Source of the DNA: Prevotellaceae bacterium
GTDB lineage: Bacteria; Bacteroidota; Bacteroidia; Bacteroidales; UBA932
Length of the DNA stretch: 10,213 bases
Direction of reading: 5' to 3'
NCBI GenBank assembly: GCA_031289895.1
Contig: JAITOP010000051.1
Location: forward strand, 1 to 10,213
Shown: piece by piece, positions 1 to 6,093 of the stretch
How positions within the stretch are numbered: the stretch's first letter is position 1
Layout of the letters: each line of letters begins with the position of its first letter
Translations under genes and position numbers: made by a program
The notes under the pieces: model-generated
Database searches by the model: none
Told to the model about the DNA's origin: nothing
What the model saw: only the letters and a program-made list of their open reading frames with translations

Positions 1-356
1 TTGTGTTTAGGATTGAGATACGTCAGCGGCATAGTGTTTTCCGTTTCTTTTTCGGGTGATTCTATCGGCACAAACTGATTTTCGTCAATCGCCGCCCCGC
101 GCAAAAACCGACTGTGAGCATAGTTATGTTCTTTGATAACTTCCAATAAAAGAAGATATTTTTGATTTTCATACGATACAAAATTGAATAATAATCTATC
201 GCGAATATCCAATCGCGCTCTGTAAAATCCGGTGTCGGGCATTTTGCGCACGTCCGCGCTTTTAAAGTCGCCCGTTTGCAGTTGTTTCAAGGTTTTTGAA
301 AACGATTTTTCAACCGATTTCATATCTAAATCACTGTGGTATAATATCTCAAACAT
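1..356 (-). CDS. Partial gene: protein with a possible RelE/ParE-like N-terminal domain
   Basis: The reading frame from an ATG at 356-354 stays open for 118 codons to the left edge, so only the N-terminus is visible. Residues 15-85 have the pattern of a RelE/ParE-type fold. A helical start (KSVEKSFSKTLKQLQTGDF) is followed by YRARLDIRDRLLFNFV and a hydrophobic strand KYLLLLEVIKEHNYAHSRFL. This matches the usual order of 'YRvRvgdyRiiy' then 'illleVghr..Y'. From residue 90 the chain becomes polar and linker-like (IESPEKETEN) before the edge. The continued frame beyond this domain argues against a plain toxin of about 90 residues and for an N-terminal domain of a larger protein; I recall such domains in front of UvrD/Rep-type helicases, but no helicase motif is visible. 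The ATG overlaps the end of the upstream gene by 8 bp and has no Shine-Dalgarno sequence, so it is probably translated by coupling. The open frame is directly seen; the fold is inferred. Confidence 0.72.
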   Translation of the reverse strand, partial: MFEILYHSDLDMKSVEKSFSKTLKQLQTGDFKSADVRKMPDTGFYRARLDIRDRLLFNFVSYENQKYLLLLEVIKEHNYAHSRFLRGAAIDENQFVPIESPEKETENTMPLTYLNPKH

Positions 357-1812
357 AAGAAAGTTGCTTGTGCAATATAATTAACTTAGCTATACTCATG
401 TTTTCATAATAATCATCAAACAAATCCTCATAAAGAGGAAAATCAGGGTCTTTTACATATTCTTCCATTGCAACCAATATAGCAAGTTGGTCAGGTTCAT
501 CTTTTGCAAGACGAATTGTTATATAATCGAATAAAAACTGAATAAATTCATACTCTGTAATGTCTTGTTTTTCATCAGATAAAAGGTTTTGAATTTTATC
601 AAAAAGCGGATTTACTGTCATTAAATCACTTCTGTTTACAACAGCCAAATACATACACCATCTCAATTTAATTAAAAAGTAATCAGGATATTTATTGTAA
701 TATTCTTCCAGTTTTTTAACAAACTTCTTTTTTCCTTTTCTCTCCAGATACAGCAACTCCAGATAAGCACCCTGCGGTGAATCGCCGACTTCTTTATTGA
801 ATTTTTTCAATGCTTTTTTTGCTTTATGATTGTCTTCAATCGCCTCTGTCGCATCTAAGAACATATCAATAGCGAAGTCTATATCAGTATCTTCACCTTG
901 CAATCCGGCAGAAAGGCTGTTGGGATATTCATAATCGCCAACAACCGGATGATTCAAATCTTTATCAAAAATGACTGTTTGTTTAAGAAGTTCTTTTGGG
1001 CTAACCATTTTAGAAGATAAAATATCGGATAAAACCAGCATCCTTTTTGCACCTTCCTCGTTCAACTTTTTTTTATCCATCTTATCCATTAGCTCACAAA
1101 ACTGTTTCTTTTGTTCGTCTTCATCCAATAACTTTAATTCATCCGTAAGAAGCCTCATTTCTTCATCACTATATTTATCATCATATTCATCATCCTCATA
1201 TTCATCATCTTTTGCATCATCGTCATCGTCATCATCATCTTTATCTACACTAAAAAAATAATTATAATTTCCTTCCCCGACTGTTTTTTCCAATTGATTC
1301 ATTATTTGGTTTTTGCCGGCAGAGGATTCATCAAAGGAATTTATGTATATAGGTTTTCCATCTTCTCCTCCACACTCAATGATCATTAATGGAATATCAT
1401 CGTTGTCTTCTTCAAGAAAAAAAGAAGTTGTTTCCGTAAAATCGCGGCAAGATCTAAATCCTAAATCTTCGGCATATTCAACTGCCGAATGGATAATATT
1501 GTGAGCCAACTCGTACGAAATAGTGATAATTTCCAACTCTGTATCGTTTACCTTGTGCATAAATTCATTAATCGAGGTATTAAAAATATGAAATGTATCT
1601 CTTACTCCCAGACATCCTAAATCGACAAGATAAAAGCAAGCGGTCAGGTTATCGTTGACATGTTTTCTGGCTATGAAAATACTTGCGAGTCGGGTTTTTT
1701 CCCAATTTTCATTTATCCAACATCCGTATATAGGCAGATTGCGGGATTTTTGCCGGATGTATTTTTCCGGACTCAACAATTGATTCTGCTTTGTTGTTTT
1801 TTTCTTTGACAT
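349..1812 (-). CDS. Uncharacterised 487-aa protein with a poly-aspartate linker
   Basis: I do not recognise a named family. There is no signal peptide or membrane segment, so it is probably cytoplasmic. Three parts are visible. Residues 14-187 look like a folded mixed alpha/beta domain (SPEKYIRQKSRNLPIYGCW, FYLVDLGCLGVRDTF, then a helical ISYELAHNIIHSAVEYAEDLGF). Residues 190-220 form an acidic low-complexity linker with eight Asp in a row (192-199) followed by DDEYEDDEYDD. Residues 221-487 are mostly helical and charged. The stretch AYLELLYLERKGKKKFVKK followed by EYYNKYPDYFLIKLRW (349-385) resembles paired TPR-like helices. A TAnnTTTG -7 element lies 22 bp upstream of the ATG, which supports this start. 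The stop TGA overlaps the ATG of the next gene (ATGTTTGA), implying one operon and probably a shared role. The gene itself is clear; its function is unknown. Confidence 0.85.
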   Translation of the reverse strand: MSKKKTTKQNQLLSPEKYIRQKSRNLPIYGCWINENWEKTRLASIFIARKHVNDNLTACFYLVDLGCLGVRDTFHIFNTSINEFMHKVNDTELEIITISYELAHNIIHSAVEYAEDLGFRSCRDFTETTSFFLEEDNDDIPLMIIECGGEDGKPIYINSFDESSAGKNQIMNQLEKTVGEGNYNYFFSVDKDDDDDDDDAKDDEYEDDEYDDKYSDEEMRLLTDELKLLDEDEQKKQFCELMDKMDKKKLNEEGAKRMLVLSDILSSKMVSPKELLKQTVIFDKDLNHPVVGDYEYPNSLSAGLQGEDTDIDFAIDMFLDATEAIEDNHKAKKALKKFNKEVGDSPQGAYLELLYLERKGKKKFVKKLEEYYNKYPDYFLIKLRWCMYLAVVNRSDLMTVNPLFDKIQNLLSDEKQDITEYEFIQFLFDYITIRLAKDEPDQLAILVAMEEYVKDPDFPLYEDLFDDYYENMSIAKLIILHKQLSYV

Positions 1813-1834
1813 AATATTTGAAACTACTTTTTTG

Positions 1835-1842
1835 CAAAAGTA
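1835..1842 (-). promoter_or_regulatory. Bacteroidota-type -7 element (TACTTTTG) for the 487-aa gene
   Basis: On the minus strand this reads TACTTTTG, an exact match to TAnnTTTG. It ends 22 bp before the ATG at 1812, which would give a 5' leader of roughly 15 nt. I do not see a convincing -33 TTG at the usual spacing. Because the region is very AT-rich, a chance match is possible. Confidence 0.45.
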
Positions 1843-1891
1843 CTATTTTTTTGATAAAAATAGCGTATTTTTTTCCTTATTTTTTTGAGTT

Positions 1892-1918
1892 CTCTTAAAA
1901 TTTTATGAATTTTAAGAG
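1892..1918. other. Perfect 11-bp hairpin with 5-nt loop
   Basis: CTCTTAAAATT (1892-1902) and AATTTTAAGAG (1908-1918) are exact inverted copies around the loop TTATG. It lies between the end of the U32 gene (2031) and the start of the 487-aa gene (1812), so it could end U32 transcription. However, the minus strand downstream of the stem is A-rich rather than a U-tract, so it is not a canonical intrinsic terminator. Confidence 0.4.
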
Positions 1919-1925
1919 GTTTAAG

Positions 1926-2024
1926 AACTTTATAACTTTAAAAACTTTAAAACTTTAATAACTTTATAACTTTAAAAACTTTATAACTTTATAACTTTAA
2001 AAACTTTATAACTTTAAAAACTTT
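1926..2024. repeat. AT-rich array with alternating 8/9-bp spacing (17-bp unit)
   Basis: Twelve ACTT/ACTTT motifs occur in a row. Their C bases are at 1928, 1936, 1945, 1953, 1962, 1970, 1979, 1987, 1995, 2004, 2012 and 2021. The spacing alternates 8 and 9 bp with one 8-8 slip, so the basic unit is 17 bp, ACTTTATAACTTTAAAA. It is intergenic, just 3' of the U32 gene. A reverse-complement relative lies at 5856-5937. Confidence 0.8.
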
Positions 2025-2028
2025 CCTA

Positions 2029-2056
2029 ACTTACGACTTATGACTTACGACTATCC
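2029..2056. repeat. Heptanucleotide array overlapping the U32 stop codon
   Basis: Four 7-bp units are visible in a row: ACTTACG, ACTTATG, ACTTACG and a diverged ACTATCC. The array covers the stop codon (2031-2033) and the last seven to eight codons of the U32 gene, so its final residues (VVSHKS) are encoded by repeat DNA. A longer heptamer array lies at the 3' end of lysS. Confidence 0.7.
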
Positions 2057-3299
2057 TATAAACCTTGTCTCCTCGCCGCACTTTTTCGGGCGTAACGATA
2101 GAGCAATACACGCCTTTTTCGGCTTTCGCAACAAGTTGCAAATCTACGCGAATTTCGGTTATTGTTTGTTCTATAACTCCTGTGGTTGAGCCGATTATCA
2201 AAATTTCATCACCAATTTTTAGTTCACCCGCCTCAATCAAAAATTCGGAGACACCGATATTTCCGAAAAAATTTGTACATTTTGCAACATATTCTTTATG
2301 TTTAGGCGACTGATTTCCATAACCTTTACTCCACTCGCCCAAACGTTGTCCCAAATAATATCCATCCCAAAATCCGCGATTGAAAACATTGCCGAGTTGC
2401 GTCATCCATTCTTCGATTTTTTGTTTGCTGTAAGTGCCGTCGGCTATTGATTTCAGGGCATTGCTGTAACAATTGCAAACGGTTTTTACATATTCAGCCG
2501 AGCGTGCGCGACCTTCTATTTTAAATACCGAAACTCCGGCAGCAGTCATTTTATCGAGAAAGCCAATGGTACAAAGGTCTTTGGGCGACATTATATATTG
2601 GTTGTCGATATCAAACTGTGCGCCTGTTTCCTTGTCGGTTACGGTGTAGGCGCGGCGGCAGGTTTGCAGGCAAGTTCCGCGATTTGCCGAGTAATTATAT
2701 TCGTGCAAACTCAGATAACATTTTCCTGAAACCGACATACACAGTGCGCCGTGAGCAAACATTTCTATTTTTATAAGATTTCCGCTTGGTCCTTTTATTT
2801 GTTGCTCGTGTATTTGTTTATGAATTTCGGCAACCTGAGTAAGATTCAGTTCTCGCGCAAGTACAATAACATCAGCATATTGAGCGTAAAATTTCAACGA
2901 TTCGATATTGCTAATATTTAATTGCGTAGAAATATGAACCTCAACGCCACACTCGTGGGCATAGGCAATTGCCGATTGGTCGGACGCAATAACCGCGCTG
3001 ATTCCCGTTCGTTTTACCTCGCGAACAATTTTGCGCATATCTTCCAAATCGTCGTTGTACATAACGATATTCAGGGTAAGATACGATTTTATGTTGTTGC
3101 TGCGGCAGATTTCGGCGATTTCGGCAAGCTGTTCGAGTTTGAAATTATTGGCTGATTTAGAGCGCATATTCAATTTTTCAACACCAAAATAAACCGAATT
3201 TGCACCGCCCTGAATTGCAGCCATTAAACATTCAAAATTGCCTGCCGGCGACATTATTTCAAAATCCGATATTTTATTTTCCAATTTATTCATTTTCAT
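2031..3299 (-). CDS. trhP: U32 family 'peptidase', TrhP/YegQ-like tRNA hydroxylation protein
   Basis: U32 proteins of the YegQ/TrhP type are known to help make 5-hydroxyuridine at tRNA wobble position 34; true protease activity is doubtful. The frame opens at a TTG at 3332, and numbering here follows that frame. The U32 signature EMFAHGALCMSVSGKCYLS is at residues 190-208. Cysteines 198, 205, 221 and 225 probably form the cofactor (Fe-S) site. KIEGRARSAEYV (271-282) is the YegQ-type KIEGR-R block. The N-terminus FEIMSPAGNFECLMAAIQGG starts the TIM-barrel. I prefer the ATG at 3299-3297 (or the one at 3293-3291) over the TTG, because a TAnnTTTG -7 element at 3345-3352 leaves only about 7 nt of leader for the TTG. 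Length from the ATG is 422 aa, normal for the short TrhP class. The choice between TrhP and a related U32 subgroup (such as RlhA, acting on 23S rRNA) is by inference. The stop codon lies inside a heptamer repeat. Confidence 0.9.
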   Translation of the reverse strand: MKMNKLENKISDFEIMSPAGNFECLMAAIQGGANSVYFGVEKLNMRSKSANNFKLEQLAEIAEICRSNNIKSYLTLNIVMYNDDLEDMRKIVREVKRTGISAVIASDQSAIAYAHECGVEVHISTQLNISNIESLKFYAQYADVIVLARELNLTQVAEIHKQIHEQQIKGPSGNLIKIEMFAHGALCMSVSGKCYLSLHEYNYSANRGTCLQTCRRAYTVTDKETGAQFDIDNQYIMSPKDLCTIGFLDKMTAAGVSVFKIEGRARSAEYVKTVCNCYSNALKSIADGTYSKQKIEEWMTQLGNVFNRGFWDGYYLGQRLGEWSKGYGNQSPKHKEYVAKCTNFFGNIGVSEFLIEAGELKIGDEILIIGSTTGVIEQTITEIRVDLQLVAKAEKGVYCSIVTPEKVRRGDKVYRIVVSHKS

Positions 3300-3344
3300 A
3301 CTTATATCAACAAAAAAATGATGATTAAACAATTTAATAATTTA

Positions 3345-3352
3345 CAAAATTA
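3345..3352 (-). promoter_or_regulatory. Bacteroidota-type -7 element (TAATTTTG) for the U32 gene
   Basis: The minus strand reads TAATTTTG, an exact TAnnTTTG match. The expected transcript start is near 3339, about 40 nt before the ATG at 3299. It argues against use of the TTG at 3332. No clear -33 TTG is visible. Confidence 0.42.
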
Positions 3353-3430
3353 CACGAAAAATTTGGTTATTTATGAAAAGGGATGTGATTTTTTAGAGCA
3401 AATAGCGTTAAATTATTCAATATAAATAAT

Positions 3431-3438
3431 TAACTTTG
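3431..3438 (+). promoter_or_regulatory. Candidate -7 element (TAACTTTG) for the ATPase-TOPRIM gene
   Basis: TAACTTTG followed by C is an exact match to TAnnTTTG on the plus strand, 162 bp before the ATG at 3601. A second exact match, TAATTTTG, lies at 3469-3476, so the active promoter cannot be decided. Either would leave an unusually long leader of about 118-157 nt, which could carry regulation or a leader peptide. Confidence 0.38.
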
Positions 3439-3468
3439 CGGGATGTAAAAAAACAGAAAAGAATTTAT

Positions 3469-3476
3469 TAATTTTG
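3469..3476 (+). promoter_or_regulatory. Alternative -7 element (TAATTTTG) for the ATPase-TOPRIM gene
   Basis: This is an exact TAnnTTTG match on the plus strand. It lies five bases before the ATG at 3481 of a 21-codon ORF and 124 bp before the ATPase start. A transcript from here would begin at or just after that small ATG, so the tiny ORF could only be translated leaderless, if at all. Confidence 0.33.
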
Positions 3477-3600
3477 TAAAATGAAATATGGAGATTTACG
3501 GGGGTGTTTGAATTGTCTGAATTTATGGAGGATGAGGAGGAAATGATAAGATGGGAAAAATAATAGATTAAAAATTTACGAACTTTAAATTTAATTTGAT

Positions 3601-5325
3601 ATGATACACAAATTAGTTCTAAAAAATTTTAAAAAGGTTAAAGAAGAAACCTTTTTATTCAACACTTTTGATTTAATTGTAGGTGCAAATAATAGCGGGA
3701 AAAGTACAATTTTACAAGCATTAGCAATTTGGCAATTTTGTGTTGAACAATTTCGTTTAACAAGAAAAAAAGGGAAAAATGGGATTCAAATTGTTTTACC
3801 TAATTTTACCGCGTTGCCTGTACCTGAATTTAACTTGTTGTGGACGGATAAAACCGACAGAAAATATGAAGATGATATAAAACGTCCCAATAAAAAAAAT
3901 CAGATATATATTTACATAGAAATAGATGTATATTGGAAAAAAACAGATACGGGAGAGGAACAAAATTTTTGTGTTCAGTTAAGATATCAATCTCCCCAAT
4001 CGGTTTATGCACGACCATTAAATGGATGGACTGAATTTACTGCCATTGACCAACATAGAGAAATGCCTTATATTGTATATGTTCCACCTTTTTCAGGATT
4101 GGAACCACATGAAAAGTGGCTTGCAGAGGCGAATGTAAGGCAAAATGTCGGAAAAGCACAACCCGGTTCTGTATTAAGAAATTTATTATACAGAGTAGTC
4201 AATAGAGAAGGTGTTGCTATTAAGGACAATCCGGATTGGGCGCAAATTAAATTCTGCGTGGAAAAATGGTTTGGAATAGAATTGTTACCGCCTGAATTTG
4301 ACCCTGAAAGCAGTACTGAAATTATTGTTGAATATCGTCAAAACAAGAAAACTTTTGATGTGATTTCAGGTGGAAGTGGTTTTCATCAGATATTGACACT
4401 TTTGGCATTTCTGTACGGTTATAACAGAGCTACTACTATGCTTTTTGACGAGCCGGATGCGCATTTACACGTAAATCTGCAACGACAAATAATTAACTAT
4501 TTAAAGGAAAATACCCAAATGCAATTTTTGATAGCTACTCATTCCGAAGAATTTATAAAAGGAATTGAATTTGAATCAATTCTTTCTATTTTGTCAGGGC
4601 AGCCAAAGCGCGTACATTCAAGTAGTTCCATTATTTCTGCATTAAGTACAATTGATAATATAGACATTGTTCGCACACAAGATTCCCCTTTCATTCTTTA
4701 TTTGGAGGGAGAAGATGACGAGCGTATTCTTTCAGCTTGGGCAAACACATTAAATCAGACTGAAATTTATCAAAAGTTTTATCCGTATTTTTTAGGTGGT
4801 TCAACCAAACAGGATATGACAGCAAAAGCAGACAGGCATTACGAAGCGTTGAAACAAATTGTACCAAAATTAAAGAGAGCCGTTTTGTTAGATTTTGACA
4901 ATGAACAGGTAGCCATAAATCCACCAGCCAATCAACCGGTTTTAAATGAATGGAAACGTAAAAATATTGATAATTATCTTTTAGTTCCCGATGCGTGGAA
5001 ACGTTCTGTGCAAAAAGCAATTAATGTTTCCGATTCATTAATGAAACCGTATAATGATGTCATTGACAAAGTTTTTTCGGAACAGAATCTAACTTTGCCA
5101 ACCGGCAGCACATGGAAAAACGTAAAAGCGCAGATTTTTTCTGTAATTGATGGTAAAAAATTGCTTTTCGAAAATCCTGATTCGCTTTTTGAACAAATTA
5201 AAAATGAGGATAGTGCAAATTTGAAAATTAATCGTTCGGCAATCGCATCAATGATGACAACAGATGAAATTCACAATGATATTAATACTTTTTTTGACAA
5301 TTTGGCTATCATAGCTGAATTATAA
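3601..5325 (+). CDS. AAA ATPase fused to a TOPRIM-like domain (OLD / fused-PARIS-like), candidate anti-phage protein
   Basis: An SMC/ABC-like ATPase head fills residues 1-360. It has the N-terminal strand MIHKLVLKNFKKVKEETF, Walker A GANNSGKST (28-36), a signature-like SGGSGFHQ (256-263), Walker B TTMLFDEPDAHLH (278-290, with D283/E284) and the H-loop IATHSEEF (H314). A TOPRIM-like region follows. ILYLEGEDDERIL (365-377) supplies the conserved Glu and acidic pair, AVLLDFDNE (427-435) supplies the DxD, and NIDNYLL (455-461) matches the 'siEnYL' block of TOPRIM/DUF4435-type proteins. In known families the ATPase head senses phage components and the TOPRIM part is a DNA or tRNA nuclease: OLD class 1, or PARIS AriA/AriB, sometimes fused. 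All ATPase and metal-site residues appear intact. The gene stands alone, divergent from the U32 gene and 12 bp from convergent recX, with no UvrD partner next to it (unlike Gabija). No Shine-Dalgarno sequence is present. Architecture is seen; the defence role is inferred. Confidence 0.88.
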   Translation: MIHKLVLKNFKKVKEETFLFNTFDLIVGANNSGKSTILQALAIWQFCVEQFRLTRKKGKNGIQIVLPNFTALPVPEFNLLWTDKTDRKYEDDIKRPNKKNQIYIYIEIDVYWKKTDTGEEQNFCVQLRYQSPQSVYARPLNGWTEFTAIDQHREMPYIVYVPPFSGLEPHEKWLAEANVRQNVGKAQPGSVLRNLLYRVVNREGVAIKDNPDWAQIKFCVEKWFGIELLPPEFDPESSTEIIVEYRQNKKTFDVISGGSGFHQILTLLAFLYGYNRATTMLFDEPDAHLHVNLQRQIINYLKENTQMQFLIATHSEEFIKGIEFESILSILSGQPKRVHSSSSIISALSTIDNIDIVRTQDSPFILYLEGEDDERILSAWANTLNQTEIYQKFYPYFLGGSTKQDMTAKADRHYEALKQIVPKLKRAVLLDFDNEQVAINPPANQPVLNEWKRKNIDNYLLVPDAWKRSVQKAINVSDSLMKPYNDVIDKVFSEQNLTLPTGSTWKNVKAQIFSVIDGKKLLFENPDSLFEQIKNEDSANLKINRSAIASMMTTDEIHNDINTFFDNLAIIAEL

Positions 5326-5328
5326 AAC

Positions 5329-5342
5329 ATTAAATATTTAAT
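5329..5342. other. 14-bp perfect palindrome spanning two convergent stop codons
   Basis: ATTAAATATTTAAT reads the same on both strands. It fills most of the 12-bp gap between the ATPase stop (5323-5325) and the recX stop (5338-5340, minus). It has no loop and no GC, so it is a weak hairpin. It may be only a by-product of overlapping TAA/TTA stops in AT-rich DNA. Confidence 0.4.
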
Positions 5343-5829
5343 CGCAAGGATATTCATCCTGTTTTTCTTTAACCATCCTCATAACCAAATCATAAGAAAC
5401 AGAATAATCATATCCCCGCGAGAGTGCAAATTTAAGCAGTTTTGCGACAAGTTCCTGTTGCGATTTTGCTTTTGTGGTTTTCAGTTTTTTGGTGAGTTCG
5501 GCGGCAATGATTTCGTTGTTTTGCTCGTCGTCGATTTCGTTAAGTGCGGTTGATATTATTTCGTCAGATACTTGTTTTACATGCAGTTGATATTCTATTT
5601 TTTGCTTTCCCCACTTGTATATTTTATGTTTTGTAGCGACAAATGCACGGGCAAAACGACTGTCGTCGATAAAGCCTGAGGCTTGCAGATTTTGCAGTAT
5701 TTCTGCCGATTGCGCGGCATCTATTTTGTATTCTGTTAGTTTTTGCCGTACGTCGTAAGCGCATTTTTCGCATACGCTGCAAAGTTTTTGCAATCGTTGC
5801 AATGCTTGTTCGGGAGTTATCTGTTTCAT
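5338..5829 (-). CDS. recX: RecX family regulator of RecA
   Basis: RecX binds along the RecA filament and limits recombination and SOS activity in the cytoplasm. The protein is 163 aa, a normal RecX length, almost all helical, with three tandem three-helix repeats (roughly residues 8-50, 52-100 and 104-155). The diagnostic second repeat reads GFIDDSRFARAFVATKHK at 52-69, followed by WGKQKIEYQLHVKQVSDEII (73-92). The N-terminus has the familiar 'Al.rl..lcs..Ek' start (EQALQRLQKLCSVCEKCAYD). The ATG at 5829 begins this block and has no usable upstream alternative. No recA is visible, which is normal for Bacteroidota, where recX is often unlinked. A near match to the -7 box (TATCTTTA, one mismatch) lies at 5844-5851 on the minus strand. 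The gene is convergent with the ATPase-TOPRIM gene. Confidence 0.93.
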   Translation of the reverse strand: MKQITPEQALQRLQKLCSVCEKCAYDVRQKLTEYKIDAAQSAEILQNLQASGFIDDSRFARAFVATKHKIYKWGKQKIEYQLHVKQVSDEIISTALNEIDDEQNNEIIAAELTKKLKTTKAKSQQELVAKLLKFALSRGYDYSVSYDLVMRMVKEKQDEYPCD

Positions 5830-5843
5830 TTATAAAATTTTTG

Positions 5844-5851
5844 TAAAGATA
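5844..5851 (-). promoter_or_regulatory. Near-consensus -7 element (TATCTTTA) for recX
   Basis: The minus strand reads TATCTTTA, one mismatch to TAnnTTTG at the final G, 15 bp before the recX ATG. The position is right, but the match is incomplete and no -33 TTG is seen. Confidence 0.28.
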
Positions 5852-5855
5852 GAAA

Positions 5856-5937
5856 AAAGTTTAGAAAGTTAGAAAGTATAAAGTTTTTAAAGTATAAAGT
5901 TTTTAAAGTTATAAAGGGTATAAAGGTTGTAAAGGGT
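5856..5937. repeat. AT-rich array, reverse-complement relative of the 1926-2024 array
   Basis: Ten AAAG motifs recur, with G bases at 5859, 5868, 5876, 5883, 5892, 5899, 5908, 5916, 5925 and 5934, so the spacing is 7-9 bp. The core AAAGTTTTTAAAGTATAAAG is nearly the reverse complement of the unit at 1926-2024. It is more diverged on its right side, where GGGTA and GGTTG variants appear. It lies upstream of recX. Confidence 0.72.
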
Positions 5938-5971
5938 ACTGCGTTTGGCTTGATTTTTTGTATAAATTTAA

Positions 5972-6066
5972 TATCCCACAAAGACACAAAGTCCACAATG
6001 TTTTTACAAAATATTTAGAATCAATATTTTATGTATCTTTTGTGTCCTTTGTGTCTTTGTGGGATA
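5972..6066. repeat. 27-bp inverted repeat built of CACAAAG units, just past the FadL stop
   Basis: The left arm (5972-5998) begins TATCCCACAAAGACACAAAG, and the right arm (6040-6066) is its reverse complement with 25 of 27 positions matching. The 41-bp spacer is AT-rich. The outer 20 bp of each arm match perfectly. Each arm is itself made of CACAAAG(A) direct repeats. The structure starts 28 bp after the FadL-like stop and could end its transcript as a long hairpin, but no U-tract follows directly. It resembles a mobile or REP-type intergenic repeat as much as a terminator. Confidence 0.8.
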
Positions 6067-6093
6067 AAAAAGAAACTCACAAAGATTTTTTAT

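Noticed and set aside
971..1261. Plus-strand ORF rich in Ser (96 aa)
   Set aside because: It is the antisense shadow of the poly-Asp/Glu linker of the 487-aa gene (GAT/GAA read as ATC/TTC/TCA) and has no promoter.
1892..1918. Canonical intrinsic terminator
   Set aside because: The stem is AT-rich and neither strand has a U-tract directly after it, so it is listed only as a hairpin.
3300..3332. TTG start extending the U32 protein by 11 residues
   Set aside because: The extra residues (FNHHFFVDIS) do not look like a U32 N-terminus, and the predicted transcript start lies only about 7 nt upstream; the ATG at 3299 or 3293 fits better.
4691..5020. Minus-strand ORF of 109 aa inside the ATPase-TOPRIM gene
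   Set aside because: It is antisense to the TOPRIM-like region, which has conserved motifs in the sense frame; no start signal or family pattern.
3601..5325. Gabija GajA
   Set aside because: No UvrD/PcrA-like GajB gene is adjacent: the downstream gene is convergent recX and the upstream gene is divergent. The TOPRIM region with LEGEDD...NIDNYL also looks closer to DUF4435/OLD class 1 by eye.
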